Shown one piece after another: positions 8,311 through 18,815 of a stretch of DNA of 64,000 nt. Each line of letters begins with the position of its first letter. Within the stretch, counting starts at the first letter, position 1. A program made the translations under genes and the position numbers. The notes beneath the pieces were generated by a model, which was not told the DNA's origin, searched no databases, and saw only the letters and a program-made list of their open reading frames with translations. The stretch is from contig NZ_AGAV01000015.1 in assembly GCF_000224785.1 (NCBI RefSeq), positions 124,001-188,000 of the forward strand. The letters are read 5' to 3'. Origin of the DNA: Lentibacillus jeotgali. GTDB taxonomy: Bacteria > Bacillota > Bacilli > Bacillales > Amphibacillaceae.

Positions 8311-9742
8311 CATCGTGATGTTCCTTCAATTTTAGCCCGATAAATTTCGTTTCAGTCATGCCATCGACGGCGTATTTAACGCCTTCACGGCCGACACCGC
8401 TTTGTTTGACGCCGCCGTATGGGTGGTTGTCCTGGCGGTAAGTGGAGATTTCGTTAATCCAGACACCGCCCATCTCCAGCTGATCCGCTACTCGGAATGC
8501 CCGGTTGACATCCTTGGTAAACACACCTGCCTGCAGTCCGTAAATCGAATCATTCGAGTAGCCCACCACATCTTCTTCCGTATCAAATGGAATAACGGAC
8601 ACAATCGGTGCGAACACTTCATCCGCGATGATTTTCATGTTGCTTTCAACGTTGGTCATGATGGTCGGCTTAAGTATCGTTTCATCCCGTTCACCGCCTG
8701 TTGCTACTTTTGCACCGTTTTCGACCGCGTCGTCAATCCATTCTTTTGCACGTTTGGCTTCTTCTTCACTGATCATCGGTCCGATATCGGTTTCCTCTGA
8801 TGCCGGATCCCCAATGGTCAAATCCTCTGTTGCTTTGATGTATTCTTTCAGAAATTGATCATAGATTGATTTTTGCACATAAATGCGCTGTGCTGAGATA
8901 CATACCTGACCGGAAAAGGCAAAGGCGCCCTTGACGAGCTTATTGACGGCTTCATTGATGTTCCCGTCATCGAATATGATATTGGGCGAATTGGAGCCGA
9001 GTTCGAGCGTGACTTTTTTGAAGCCCGCTGATTCCTTGATCGAACGCCCGACAGGAAGGCTTCCGGTAAATGATATTTTGTGCACTTTATCATGCGTGAC
9101 CAGCTTTTCGCCGATATCACCGGACCCCATCAGCAGGTTAAGCACACCGTCTGGGAGTCCGGCTTCATGAAATAATTTGGCTAATTTATACGCGGAGACG
9201 GGTGTGTTCTCCGCCGGTTTAAAAATGACGGTATTCCCTGCTGCAATGGCTGGTGCTATCTTGTGCAGTGACAGATTCAGCGGAAAATTGAACGGTGTGA
9301 TGGCGGCCACGACCCCGAGCGGGATATGTTTGACCAGTCCGAGCCGGCCGTCGCCGTCAATCGCTGCATCCATCGGCACCACTTCACCGCTGATATGTTT
9401 GGCTTCTTCTGAGGCGAAACGGAGTACCTGAATCGCCCGCTGCACCTCCCCACGGCTGAAAGAGATCGGTTTGCCAGCTTCTTTCATGATGGTCTCGGCA
9501 AAATCGTCTGCACGTTCTTCCATTAAATCGGCTGTTTTGCGTAGGATATCTGATCGCTTATGTGCCGGCATGTCTTGCATTGTATGATGGAAAGTATCAA
9601 ACGCACCCGTGACCGCACGTTCAAACGCATCATCCGATATCAGGGCAATCTCTTCTACTGTATCACCGTTATACGGGTTTTTCACCTTGATTGAATCATT
9701 GCTCGTATTGATTTCTTCACCGTTGATAATCGAGCCTATCAC
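8300..9742 (-). CDS. NAD(P)-dependent aldehyde dehydrogenase
   Basis: 480-residue ALDH-superfamily enzyme oxidising an aldehyde to a carboxylate. Catalytic Cys281 (SGQVCIS), general-base Glu247 (LELGSN) and oxyanion Asn152 (PFNFP) are all present, together with the cofactor loop FTGSLPVG. The sequence resembles enzymes labelled lactaldehyde or glyceraldehyde-3-phosphate dehydrogenase (non-phosphorylating); the substrate cannot be fixed from sequence. The start is GTG at 9742 after AAAGGAGG. It lies 24 bp behind the AlsS-like gene on the same strand, so the two form an operon and the ThDP enzyme probably makes or shares its substrate. Confidence 0.88.
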   Translation of the reverse strand: MIGSIINGEEINTSNDSIKVKNPYNGDTVEEIALISDDAFERAVTGAFDTFHHTMQDMPAHKRSDILRKTADLMEERADDFAETIMKEAGKPISFSRGEVQRAIQVLRFASEEAKHISGEVVPMDAAIDGDGRLGLVKHIPLGVVAAITPFNFPLNLSLHKIAPAIAAGNTVIFKPAENTPVSAYKLAKLFHEAGLPDGVLNLLMGSGDIGEKLVTHDKVHKISFTGSLPVGRSIKESAGFKKVTLELGSNSPNIIFDDGNINEAVNKLVKGAFAFSGQVCISAQRIYVQKSIYDQFLKEYIKATEDLTIGDPASEETDIGPMISEEEAKRAKEWIDDAVENGAKVATGGERDETILKPTIMTNVESNMKIIADEVFAPIVSVIPFDTEEDVVGYSNDSIYGLQAGVFTKDVNRAFRVADQLEMGGVWINEISTYRQDNHPYGGVKQSGVGREGVKYAVDGMTETKFIGLKLKEHHDEKA

Positions 9743-9766
9743 GATTTATTTCCTCCTTTCCAAACT

Positions 9767-11398
9767 TCAGCAAATAATGTCACCGAGTTTTTCGGTCAAT
9801 TTCATATTTTCACTGTAATCCACCGGACAGTCGATGAAGGTTGGCTGGTTTGAAGCAGCGGCCTTTTCCAGCGCCGGTTTCAATTCGTCAGCTTTGGTAA
9901 TGGTCATTACCTCAAATCCATATGAAGCGGCAAGCTGCTGGTAGTCTGGGTTACCAAATTTGATATAAGATGAACGGTCAAATTTCTTTAACTGGTGCCA
10001 TTCGATTAGGCCATAGCCGTCATCGCGCCACATCAGGACAATAATCGGCAATTCAAGCCGTCTCGCTGTTTCCAGTTCTGCCCCGGTCATCTGAAATGAG
10101 CCATCGCCGCACACTGCGACAACATTACGATCAGGATGCACCATTTTTGCAGCAATCGCGCTTGGCACCGCAACCCCCATGGATGCAAGACCATTCGAGA
10201 TGAGGCATGTATTCGGCTGATGGGTGTGATACATGCGGGCCATCCACATTTTATGGGCACCCACGTCCGAAATAGCGATAGCGTCTTCGTTTAAAACTTT
10301 ACGCAAGTCAGAAATGATTTTCTGCGGTTTCACAGGGAAATGCGTATCTTCTTCAAAAGCCTCCAGTTCATTGAGCGCCTGCTTTCGGACATTGGAAACC
10401 CATGCGAAATCTGCGTTCGGGGATTCAATGTTTTCACCGAGCTGCTGCAGGTTTGCCGGAATGTCACCGAGAATATTAAGCCCCACCGGATAGTTAGCGT
10501 CGGTTTCGGCCTCTTCGGTATCAAGGTGAATAATCTGCGTATTGCTCCGGTTCCAATTTTTCGGCGGGTACTCCGCGATATCAAATCCGACCGTGATAAT
10601 TAAATCGGACTCGTTAAAACCGCATGTAATATAATCGTTTCCGCCGATACCTGCTGTCAGTAGACTTAAATCATTCTCCCAGGAAATGGCACCTTTACCC
10701 ATAAATGAATGAACAACAGGGATCTTTACTTTCCGCACAAACGCCCGGAATTCTTCGGTGGCCTGCTGGCGGCTGATGCCATTGCCGGCCAGGATGAGCG
10801 GATGCTCGGCTTTTTCAATCATGTTAACAGCTTGTTCGATAATGCTTTCGCTGGCTTTTGTATGGGGACGTTCATTCGGGTTTAGTGGTGTCGCCTTTTC
10901 GATATCCATTCCTGCGATGTCTTCCGGCAGATCGATATGGGTGGCTCCCCACTTTTCCTGTCCGGCCACCTGAAACGCCTTTCGGACAACTTCCGGCGTG
11001 ATTTTGGCCGATTTGATCTGTGCATTCCACTTGGTCACCGGTTCGTACATATTAATCAGGTCATAATATTGGTGCGAAATTTTATGCTGGCGGTCAAGTC
11101 CTGCCTGGCCAGTAATAGCAACAAGCGGTGCATGATCCATATTGGCATTGGCAACCCCGGTCATCAGATTTGTGGCACCGGGTCCGAGCGTAGCCAGGCA
11201 GACGCCAGGTGTACCGGTCAGCCGGCCGTATGTTGCTGCCATAAAGGCAGCACTTGTTTCGTGCCGGGTGACGATAAACTCAATGTCAGAGTCGTAAAAT
11301 GCATCCATCAGATCAACATTTTCCTCTCCAGGTACGCCAAAGACGTATTCAACGCCTTCCTGTTCAAGGCATTTGACAAGCAATTCTGCGACATTCAT
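9767..11398 (-). CDS. Acetolactate synthase-like ThDP-dependent enzyme
   Basis: 543 residues with the three ThDP-enzyme domains: N-terminal pyrimidine-binding domain with catalytic Glu47 (RHETSAAF), central domain, and a C-terminal pyrophosphate-binding domain with GDGS. It resembles catabolic AlsS (QLKKFDRSS; VGFDIAEYPPKNWN) more than the biosynthetic IlvB, and no small regulatory subunit gene is adjacent. The expected reaction is condensation of two pyruvates to acetolactate, but no acetolactate decarboxylase follows; an aldehyde dehydrogenase does, so another 2-oxoacid substrate is possible. The ATG at 11398 is preferred over 11407, which overlaps the binding site AAAGG. Confidence 0.75.
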   Translation of the reverse strand: MNVAELLVKCLEQEGVEYVFGVPGEENVDLMDAFYDSDIEFIVTRHETSAAFMAATYGRLTGTPGVCLATLGPGATNLMTGVANANMDHAPLVAITGQAGLDRQHKISHQYYDLINMYEPVTKWNAQIKSAKITPEVVRKAFQVAGQEKWGATHIDLPEDIAGMDIEKATPLNPNERPHTKASESIIEQAVNMIEKAEHPLILAGNGISRQQATEEFRAFVRKVKIPVVHSFMGKGAISWENDLSLLTAGIGGNDYITCGFNESDLIITVGFDIAEYPPKNWNRSNTQIIHLDTEEAETDANYPVGLNILGDIPANLQQLGENIESPNADFAWVSNVRKQALNELEAFEEDTHFPVKPQKIISDLRKVLNEDAIAISDVGAHKMWMARMYHTHQPNTCLISNGLASMGVAVPSAIAAKMVHPDRNVVAVCGDGSFQMTGAELETARRLELPIIVLMWRDDGYGLIEWHQLKKFDRSSYIKFGNPDYQQLAASYGFEVMTITKADELKPALEKAAASNQPTFIDCPVDYSENMKLTEKLGDIIC

Positions 11399-11469
11399 TG
11401 CAATCATCCTTTGTAAGATATGCTTGTTTTAGCTTTTACCAAAAGTCACGAATTATGAGTACAAAACCA

Positions 11470-11499
11470 CTCATCTTAAGGAAAACCCCTGCATAGGCT
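11470..11499 (+). promoter_or_regulatory. SigE-like promoter of prkA
   Basis: CTCATCTT (11470-11477), a 14-bp spacer, and CATAGGCT (11492-11499). Compared with the mother-cell sigma-E pattern GTCATATT-N14-CATACAAT, the -35 box agrees at 6 of 8 positions and the spacing is right. B. subtilis prkA is under mother-cell sporulation control, which supports the reading. Confidence 0.5.
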
Positions 11500-11570
11500 A
11501 TATAAAGTCTATTAGATGGAAGCTTATTGTCAGGTGAAGGCGGGAGAAAACCAGTTATGGAGGGAAATAA

Positions 11571-13466
11571 ATGAATATACTCAACAAAGTTAAAGATCAT
11601 CGTGAGGAAGAACAGCGCCTTAAGTGGGAAGGGACTTTTGCCGAGTACCTTGAGATTGTAAAAGAGAGACCGGAAGTTGCGCAAACAGCCCATTCGCGTG
11701 TTTATAATATGATAAAAAGTTCCGGCTTGACAGAAAAAGATGGCCGTAAGATGTATGATTTTTTTGGTGAGGAGATTTTTGGGCTGGAGGATGCGATTGA
11801 AAAGCTAGTGGAGGAATATTTTCATCCAGCGGCCAAACGGCTTGACGTCCGTAAGCGGATATTACTGCTGATGGGTCCTGTCAGCGGCGGTAAATCCACG
11901 ATTGTGACGATGCTCAAACGCGGGCTTGAGCAATACTCACGAACAGATGAAGGTGCCGTTTATGCGATTAAAGGCTGCCCGATGCATGAGGATCCGCTGC
12001 ACTTGATTCCGCAGCATTTACGCGATGATTTTTATGATCAATATGGAATTCGCATCGAAGGAAGCCTGTCACCGCTGAATGCGATGCGTCTGGAAAAGGA
12101 CTATGACGGCCGAATTGAAGATGTAAAGGTGGAGCGTATCTTTTTGTCAGAAGATAGGCGTACCGGCATCGGCACGTTCAGTCCGTCAGATCCGAAATCA
12201 CAGGATATTGCTGATTTGACCGGCAGTATCGACTTTTCCACGATTGCACGATATGGCTCGGAATCCGATCCGCGTGCTTACAGGTTTGATGGGGAGCTGA
12301 ACAAGGCAAACCGCGGAATGATGGAATTTCAGGAGATGCTCAAGTGTGATGAGAAATTTCTTTGGCACCTCTTGTCACTCACCCAGGAAGGAAACTTCAA
12401 GGCTGGCAGGTTCGCCCTTATAAGTGCTGATGAACTAATTGTTGCTCATACCAACGAAGCGGAATACCGATCATTCATTTCCAATCAAAAGAATGAAGCA
12501 CTGCAGTCGCGGATTATCGTCATGCCGATTCCGTACAATTTGAAAGTGACTCAGGAAGAACGCATTTATCAAAAAATGATTAATGAAAGTGACATGTCGC
12601 ATGTGCATATTGCACCTCACGCCCTAAGGGTTGCTGCAATCTTTTCAATTTTGACCCGGCTTGAGGATTCGAAAAAACAAAGTGTGGATCTCGTTAAGAA
12701 AATGCGCCTTTATGATGGCGACAGTGTTGAAGGTTATAATCAGGTAGATGTCGATGAACTGCGGAAAGAATACCCTGATGAAGGTATGCGCGGGATTGAT
12801 CCGCGTTACGTCATCAACCGGATTTCGTCAACGATTATCCGTAAAGAAGTGTCATCGATCAATGCCCTGGATGTTCTGCGTTCATTGAAGGATGGCCTTG
12901 AGCAGCATCCGTCGATTTCCGATGAAGACAAGGAACGTTATCTGAATTATATTGCTGTTGCCAGACGTGAGTATGATGAGATTGCGAAAAAAGAAGTGCA
13001 GAAGGCGTTCGTATACTCGTATGAAGAATCCGCGAAAACGCTTCTGGACAATTATCTGGATAACGTCGAAGCATATTGCAATAAAACGAAACTGCCTGAC
13101 CCGCTGACAGGTGAGGAAATGAATCCGGATGAGAAGCTGATGCGTTCGATTGAAGAGCAGATCGGTATCTCGGAAAATGCGAAAAAAGCATTCAGAGAGG
13201 AAATTCTGATCCGCATTTCCGCCTATGCCCGCAAAGGAAAGCGCTTTGATTACAATTCCCATGAGCGCTTGCGGGAAGCAATCCAGAAAAAGCTGTTTGC
13301 TGATTTGAAAGATGTCGTTAAGATTACCACATCTTCACAGACGCCTGATGAATCACAGCTGAAGAAGATTAATGAAGTGATTGCCCGTCTGATTGATGAG
13401 TATGGCTATAACTCCGTTTCGGCAAATGAGCTGCTGCGGTATGTCGGCAGCCTTTTGAACCGGTAG
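11571..13466 (+). CDS. prkA: PrkA serine protein kinase/AAA+ sporulation protein
   Basis: 631 residues, the same length as B. subtilis PrkA. An AAA-type N-terminal domain carries the Walker A motif GPVSGGKST at residues 102-110; the C-terminal domain is the PrkA kinase-like region. In Bacillus it acts in the mother cell during sporulation, with reports of protein kinase and Lon-like protease activity. The start follows GGAGGGAAATAA. It is the first of three linked sporulation genes (prkA, yhbH, spoVR), equivalent to yeaG-yeaH-ycgB of enterobacteria. Start, length and motif are intact. Confidence 0.96.
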   Translation: MNILNKVKDHREEEQRLKWEGTFAEYLEIVKERPEVAQTAHSRVYNMIKSSGLTEKDGRKMYDFFGEEIFGLEDAIEKLVEEYFHPAAKRLDVRKRILLLMGPVSGGKSTIVTMLKRGLEQYSRTDEGAVYAIKGCPMHEDPLHLIPQHLRDDFYDQYGIRIEGSLSPLNAMRLEKDYDGRIEDVKVERIFLSEDRRTGIGTFSPSDPKSQDIADLTGSIDFSTIARYGSESDPRAYRFDGELNKANRGMMEFQEMLKCDEKFLWHLLSLTQEGNFKAGRFALISADELIVAHTNEAEYRSFISNQKNEALQSRIIVMPIPYNLKVTQEERIYQKMINESDMSHVHIAPHALRVAAIFSILTRLEDSKKQSVDLVKKMRLYDGDSVEGYNQVDVDELRKEYPDEGMRGIDPRYVINRISSTIIRKEVSSINALDVLRSLKDGLEQHPSISDEDKERYLNYIAVARREYDEIAKKEVQKAFVYSYEESAKTLLDNYLDNVEAYCNKTKLPDPLTGEEMNPDEKLMRSIEEQIGISENAKKAFREEILIRISAYARKGKRFDYNSHERLREAIQKKLFADLKDVVKITTSSQTPDESQLKKINEVIARLIDEYGYNSVSANELLRYVGSLLNR

Positions 13467-13488
13467 ATAAAGCCGGTTTTGTTCAACT

Positions 13489-13527
13489 AACATTCAGTGG
13501 AATAAACCGTTCCACTGAATGTTTTTT
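13489..13527 (+). terminator. prkA terminator
   Basis: Fourteen-bp stem AACATTCAGTGGAA/TTCCACTGAATGTT (13489-13502 with 13510-13523) followed by T-rich sequence. It separates prkA from yhbH transcription. Confidence 0.9.
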
Positions 13528-13571
13528 CACCAAGATGATTTCTGTAAGCTTACAGATGGCTTTGATAATGA

Positions 13572-13680
13572 TTCTGCGGGGGAGCAAGCCCGGAAGACAG
13601 CGGAGAGCACCATCATAATAAGGCCCGTGATGAACCCGCAGAAAGCAATGGTGCACTGGTATATCAGCCGTGGTGCTGAT
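13572..13680 (+). ncRNA. Candidate structured RNA (pseudoknot) in the prkA-yhbH spacer
   Basis: Two perfect stems cross each other: TTCTGCGGG (13572-13580) with CCCGCAGAA (13635-13643), and GCACCAT (13607-13613) with ATGGTGC (13648-13654). An alternative partner for the second strand, TGGTGCT at 13671-13677, and a small hairpin ATCAGC/GCTGAT (13663-13680) follow. The block is GC-richer than the flanks and has no open frame. It sits after the prkA terminator and before yhbH, so it could be a separate small RNA or a leader. It matches no riboswitch class I know. Covariation has not been tested. Confidence 0.4.
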
Positions 13681-13766
13681 TAATCATTTTACAAGGAAGC
13701 TTACGAATCAATAACTTGTTTGATGGACATTGCATAGACTGAATAAAAGCATGAGGAGGGGAATAC

Positions 13767-14936
13767 GTGCAGGAAGAAAATAAAAGTTTCACTGTCTCGA
13801 AGGAAGATTGGTCCCTCCACCGCAAAGGCTACCAGGATCAGAAGCGTCACATGGATAAAGTGAAAGACGCGATCCGAAACAATTTACCTGATCTCATCAG
13901 TGAAGAGAATATTATCATGTCAAATGGCCGGGATGTTATCAAAATCCCAATCCGTTCACTGGATGAATACAAAATCCGTTATAACTATGACAAATCCAAA
14001 CATGTCGGGCAGGGCGACGGTGACAGCGAAGTCGGCGATGTCATCGCACGCGACCCAAACGGTGGAGACAAAGGAAAAAGCGGATCCGGCAATGGGAAGA
14101 AGGCAGGCGATGCACCGGGAAATGATTATTATGAAGCAGAAGTGTCGATGGCAGAATTAGAAGAGGCTTTGTTCAAGGAGCTTGAGCTGCCAGATTTGAA
14201 GCAGAAGGAAGAAGCGGAAGTCACCACCGAAAAAGTCGAATTCAATGATGTACGCAAAAAAGGACTGATGGGCAACGTCGATAAGAAACGGACGATTTTG
14301 ACCGCGCTGAAGCGCAATGCAATTGAAGGCGAACCGCAAATCTCGCCGATTTATAATGACGACCTGCGTTTCAAGACGTGGAACGACGTCGTGAATCCGG
14401 AATCAAAAGCTGTCATACTTGCCATGATGGACACCAGTGCATCAATGGGAACCTTTGAAAAGTATCTGGCCAGAAGTTTCTTTTTTTGGATGATGCGATT
14501 TTTGCGTTCAAAATATGAGCATGTTGAAATTGCCTTTATTGCCCATCATACCGAAGCAAAAGTTGTCTCTGAAGAAGCATTCTTTTCAAGAGGCGAAAGC
14601 GGCGGAACGATCTGTTCATCTGCCTATAACAAAGCATTGGAACTGATTTCAGATGAATACCCTCCGTCCCGTTACAACATTTATCCGTTCCACTTCTCCG
14701 ACGGGGAAAACATCACATCCGATAATCCAAGATGTCTCAATCTTGTGAATGAAATTATGGATGTTTCCAATATGTTCGGTTACGCCGAGGTGAACATGTA
14801 TAATCGTCAGTCAACGCTGATGCGCGCCTATCGCGAATTTGAAAACCCGAAATTTCGTCATTATATCTTAAAAGGCAAGGAAGACGTTTATCATGCATTA
14901 AGATCGTTTTTCAGAAAGCAAACAGCCTCTGTCTGA
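13767..14936 (+). CDS. yhbH: Sporulation protein YhbH (YeaH family)
   Basis: 389 residues, GTG start at 13767 after GAGGAGGGG. The C-terminal half has a von Willebrand A-like fold signature ([10 protein letters not shown] near residue 217, then [13 protein letters not shown]). A low-complexity Gly/Lys stretch lies near residues 90-115. B. subtilis YhbH is made in the mother cell during sporulation; the homologue YeaH is cotranscribed with the PrkA homologue YeaG. A sequence CATAGACT at 13733, placed like a SigE -10 box, has no convincing -35 partner. The molecular role is unknown. Confidence 0.92.
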   Translation: MQEENKSFTVSKEDWSLHRKGYQDQKRHMDKVKDAIRNNLPDLISEENIIMSNGRDVIKIPIRSLDEYKIRYNYDKSKHVGQGDGDSEVGDVIARDPNGGDKGKSGSGNGKKAGDAPGNDYYEAEVSMAELEEALFKELELPDLKQKEEAEVTTEKVEFNDVRKKGLMGNVDKKRTILTALKRNAIEGEPQISPIYNDDLRFKTWNDVVNPESKAVILAMMDTSASMGTFEKYLARSFFFWMMRFLRSKYEHVEIAFIAHHTEAKVVSEEAFFSRGESGGTICSSAYNKALELISDEYPPSRYNIYPFHFSDGENITSDNPRCLNLVNEIMDVSNMFGYAEVNMYNRQSTLMRAYREFENPKFRHYILKGKEDVYHALRSFFRKQTASV

Positions 14937-14944
14937 AGCCTCCG

Positions 14945-14967
14945 CCCCCGCGGGGGTTTCGTTTTTT
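14945..14967 (+). terminator. yhbH terminator
   Basis: GC hairpin CCCC-GCG-GGGG (14945-14956) followed by TTTCGTTTTTT, starting 9 bp after the stop codon. Confidence 0.7.
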
Positions 14968-14980
14968 GTTATCTGACCAG

Positions 14981-15113
14981 CTATAGCAATAACCAGCGAA
15001 TTTGCGGCGATTTCGACTAAAACTATAGCGGTTTCACGTGAAACAATAGCGATAGGAACACTATCTATAGCGGTCCGCTGGGAACCTACAGCGCCCCCTG
15101 CCAAATCTTTAGC
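14981..15113. repeat. 21-bp-phased repeat array, CTATAGCGGT type
   Basis: Copies of CTATAGCGGT or variants begin at 14981, 15002, 15023, 15044, 15065, 15086 and 15107, exactly 21 bp apart each time. The eleven bases between cores are nearly unrelated. The array fills the gap between yhbH and the convergent gene at 15147. It resembles the TCTGCTGATA and TCGCGCGA arrays in this window in phasing and position but not in core sequence. Confidence 0.85.
15030..15045. other. parS-like site inside the 21-bp array
   Basis: GGTTTCACGTGAAACA matches the Bacillus parS consensus TGTTTCACGTGAAACA at 15 of 16 positions, with the palindromic GTTTCACGTGAAAC complete. parS binds ParB/Spo0J for chromosome segregation and mostly lies in the origin half of the chromosome. 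rlmH, which is close to the origin in B. subtilis, is 5 kb away. It may also be chance sequence in the array filler. Confidence 0.5.
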
Positions 15114-15146
15114 ACGATCACCCTTTTATTTCCATTAGTCACCGCT

Positions 15147-15494
15147 TCACTCTTTTTCAATCTTATACACACCGCGGGAGGTGCTCAGCAAAAACTGCTT
15201 ACCGTCAAACTCATACAATGTATTGTCTTCGAGCGGTATTTCGTAAACAGATGACGGCAGCGACTGGACATTGCTCGCATCGGTTTCAACCGTGCCTGTC
15301 CCGTTAAGCTGTAGCGCATGCATTGGTTCATAATCATCAAGTCGTCGTGTGTTACGTTCATAAGAAATACCCTGAAGCGTCATCAGTGTCTCATCCAAAT
15401 CATCGAGTTCATGTTTGGAAATTTTGATGGTTTTACCGTTCCATTGCTGCAGTAAGTCATTGAAAGCTTCCACTGTTAAAAATTGTGCCTCCAT
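15147..15494 (-). CDS. Hypothetical protein, 115 residues
   Basis: Begins MEAQFLTVEAFNDLLQQWNGKTIKI and ends GKQFLLSTSRGVYKIEKE. There is no signal or membrane segment, and the composition suggests a small soluble alpha/beta protein. The ATG at 15494 lies 6 bp after AGGAGGG; the ATG at 15500 touches the binding site. It stands alone between yhbH and gdhA. I do not recognise the family. Confidence 0.7.
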   Translation of the reverse strand: MEAQFLTVEAFNDLLQQWNGKTIKISKHELDDLDETLMTLQGISYERNTRRLDDYEPMHALQLNGTGTVETDASNVQSLPSSVYEIPLEDNTLYEFDGKQFLLSTSRGVYKIEKE

Positions 15495-15580
15495 AATCAT
15501 CCCTCCTGCTTATAGATTGAGCGCAAATAGGATAATCATGCAGGCTAAAAGCGTGGTAATTTTTACAGTATCAGCCATTA

Positions 15581-15610
15581 AAAAAACTGCCTCATTTCTG
15601 AGACAGTTTT
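15581..15610 (-). terminator. gdhA terminator
   Basis: Read leftwards, AAAACTGTCTCA pairs with TGAGGCAGTTTT with one mismatch and ends in T6 (the A-run at 15581-15586). Confidence 0.8.
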
Positions 15611-15648
15611 CTTGATGGGTTATTTTACTGGACTTTTTGAATAACCAT

Positions 15649-17037
<1,389 letters not shown>

Positions 17038-17261
17038 TCATCCCCTTTTTAGTAAATATTGTAAAATTCACTGAATAAAAGTGACGTAATGATATTATTC
17101 TACATGAAAAAGCCCAAAAACACAAGATTTTACTGAATATTTCTAAAGGATTGACTATTTGTAAGCGCTTTAAAACCTGCTGTGCTCACGGTTTGGTCGT
17201 TGTGACTGATCTTGAATTCTTAAATGTGTCAATTAATTTGTACCTTCTTCTTCGTATACTG

Positions 17262-17291
17262 GTCAAAATTTCAATCCCCGGCTCATACACT
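17262..17291 (+). promoter_or_regulatory. SigE promoter of spoVR
   Basis: GTCAAAAT (17262-17269), 14-bp spacer, CATACACT (17284-17291). Against GTCATATT-N14-CATACAAT this is 6 of 8 and 7 of 8. It places the transcript start about 20 bp before the TTG start codon and excludes the longer frame that begins at 17151. Confidence 0.65.
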
Positions 17292-17321
17292 ATAAAAAGA
17301 CTACTTGGAAGGATGATCATT

Positions 17322-18740
17322 TTGACGGAGACACAGATGCTGAATCGGGCAATTGATGAAATCACGGAAATAGCGACCGGCTTCGGACTCGACTTTTACC
17401 CGATGCGGTATGAAATATGTCCTGCTGATATTATTTATACATTTGGTGCATATGGTATGCCGACACGATTTTCCCACTGGAGCTTCGGCAAGCAGTTCCA
17501 TAAAATGAAATTGCATTATGACCTTGGGCTGAGCCAGATTTATGAACTTGTCATCAATTCCAATCCCTGCTATGCCTTTCTGCTTGATACCAATAGTCTT
17601 ATTCAAAATAAGCTGATTATTGCACATGTGCTCGCACACTGTGATTTTTTCAAAAACAATATGCGGTTTGGTAATACGCGGCGCGATATGGTGGAGAGCA
17701 TGACGGCAACGGCCGAGCGGATTGAAAGCTACGAGATGATTTATGGACGTGAAGAGGTAGAACGTTTTCTCGATGCGGTTCTGTCGATTCAGGAGCATAT
17801 CGATCCGTCGCTTATCCGGCCGAAATTGCCTGATTACGCGGAGGATGAAGAGGCACTAGAGCAGGAACAGCCTGCTGTGAAGACACCGTATGATGATTTG
17901 TGGAATTTGGATCAGTTAAAGCACAACAATAAGCCAAAGCTCGTCAAAAAGAGCCAGAAGAAGTTTCCGCCGAAACCGGAAAAGGACCTGCTGCTGTTTA
18001 TTGAGGAACACAGCCGTGAGCTGGAGAACTGGCAGCGGGATATCCTAACGATGATGCGTGAGGAAATGCTTTATTTCTGGCCGCAATTGGAAACGAAAAT
18101 CATGAATGAAGGCTGGGCATCATATTGGCATCAACGGATTCTGAGGGAATTGGATCTGACGCCTGAAGAAGCAATCGAGTTCGCATCACTAAATGCGAGT
18201 GTTGTGCAGCCTTCAAAGCAGCAGATCAATCCGTATTATCTTGGTTTGAAAATTTTCGAGGATATTGAAGAACGCTATAACAACCCGACCGAACACATGC
18301 GAGAACTGGGAGTTCAACCAAACTCAGGCAGGGAGAAAATGTTTGAAGTTCGGGAAATAGAATCAGATCAGTCGTTCATTCGGAATTATTTAACCAAAGA
18401 ATTGGTGAACCGGGAAGATATGTATTTGTTTGAGAAGCAGGGCAGCGATTATACGATTACGGATAAAGATTATGAAAATGTGCGTGATCAGCTTGTTTCG
18501 CAGCGTGTGAATGGTGGATTTCCTCATATTACCGTGGAAGACGGCGACTATCTGCGTAACGGCGAATTGTATCTCATGCACGGCTATGAAGGCATTGAGC
18601 TAGACCTGCACTACCTGGAAAATGTCCTGCCGTATGTATATCAATTGTGGGGGCATAATGTCTATCTGGAGACAGTCGTGGAAGATAAGCGGGTATTATT
18701 CACATATAATGGTAAAAGTGTGCAGCGGAAGTTGTTGTGA
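17322..18740 (+). CDS. spoVR: SpoVR family stage V sporulation protein
   Basis: 472 residues with a TTG start at 17322, close to B. subtilis SpoVR (468). Signature stretches are [37 protein letters not shown] and [14 protein letters not shown]. SpoVR is needed for normal spore cortex formation and is made in the mother cell. GGAAGG lies 9 bp before the TTG; an in-frame ATG at 17313 abuts the binding site, and an upstream frame from 17151 starts before the promoter. The C-terminal part (residues 330-470) is the usual SpoVR tail. Confidence 0.94.
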   Translation: MTETQMLNRAIDEITEIATGFGLDFYPMRYEICPADIIYTFGAYGMPTRFSHWSFGKQFHKMKLHYDLGLSQIYELVINSNPCYAFLLDTNSLIQNKLIIAHVLAHCDFFKNNMRFGNTRRDMVESMTATAERIESYEMIYGREEVERFLDAVLSIQEHIDPSLIRPKLPDYAEDEEALEQEQPAVKTPYDDLWNLDQLKHNNKPKLVKKSQKKFPPKPEKDLLLFIEEHSRELENWQRDILTMMREEMLYFWPQLETKIMNEGWASYWHQRILRELDLTPEEAIEFASLNASVVQPSKQQINPYYLGLKIFEDIEERYNNPTEHMRELGVQPNSGREKMFEVREIESDQSFIRNYLTKELVNREDMYLFEKQGSDYTITDKDYENVRDQLVSQRVNGGFPHITVEDGDYLRNGELYLMHGYEGIELDLHYLENVLPYVYQLWGHNVYLETVVEDKRVLFTYNGKSVQRKLL

Positions 18741-18775
18741 GGGGTAGTCGATTGTCCCGCATCCATCCGCAATTG

Positions 18776-18784
18776 CATAGGCTA
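18776..18784 (+). promoter_or_regulatory. Possible mother-cell promoter -10 box before the coiled-coil gene
   Basis: CATAGGCTA fits the -10 pattern CATANNNTA of sigma-K and repeats the CATAGGCT of the prkA promoter. A convincing -35 element is not seen, so this is only suggestive of sporulation control of the gene at 18816. Confidence 0.35.
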
Positions 18785-18815
18785 TTATCAACATGCAATT
18801 AAGGGAAGTGATGAT

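Noticed and set aside
13541-13571. TGTAAGCTTACA palindrome as a separate operator
   Set aside because: It lies just past the prkA terminator with no promoter nearby, and is short enough to be chance.
17151-17321. Longer N-terminus for SpoVR starting at 17151
   Set aside because: The SigE promoter at 17262-17291 lies inside this stretch, homologues do not have the extension, and a good binding site precedes TTG 17322.
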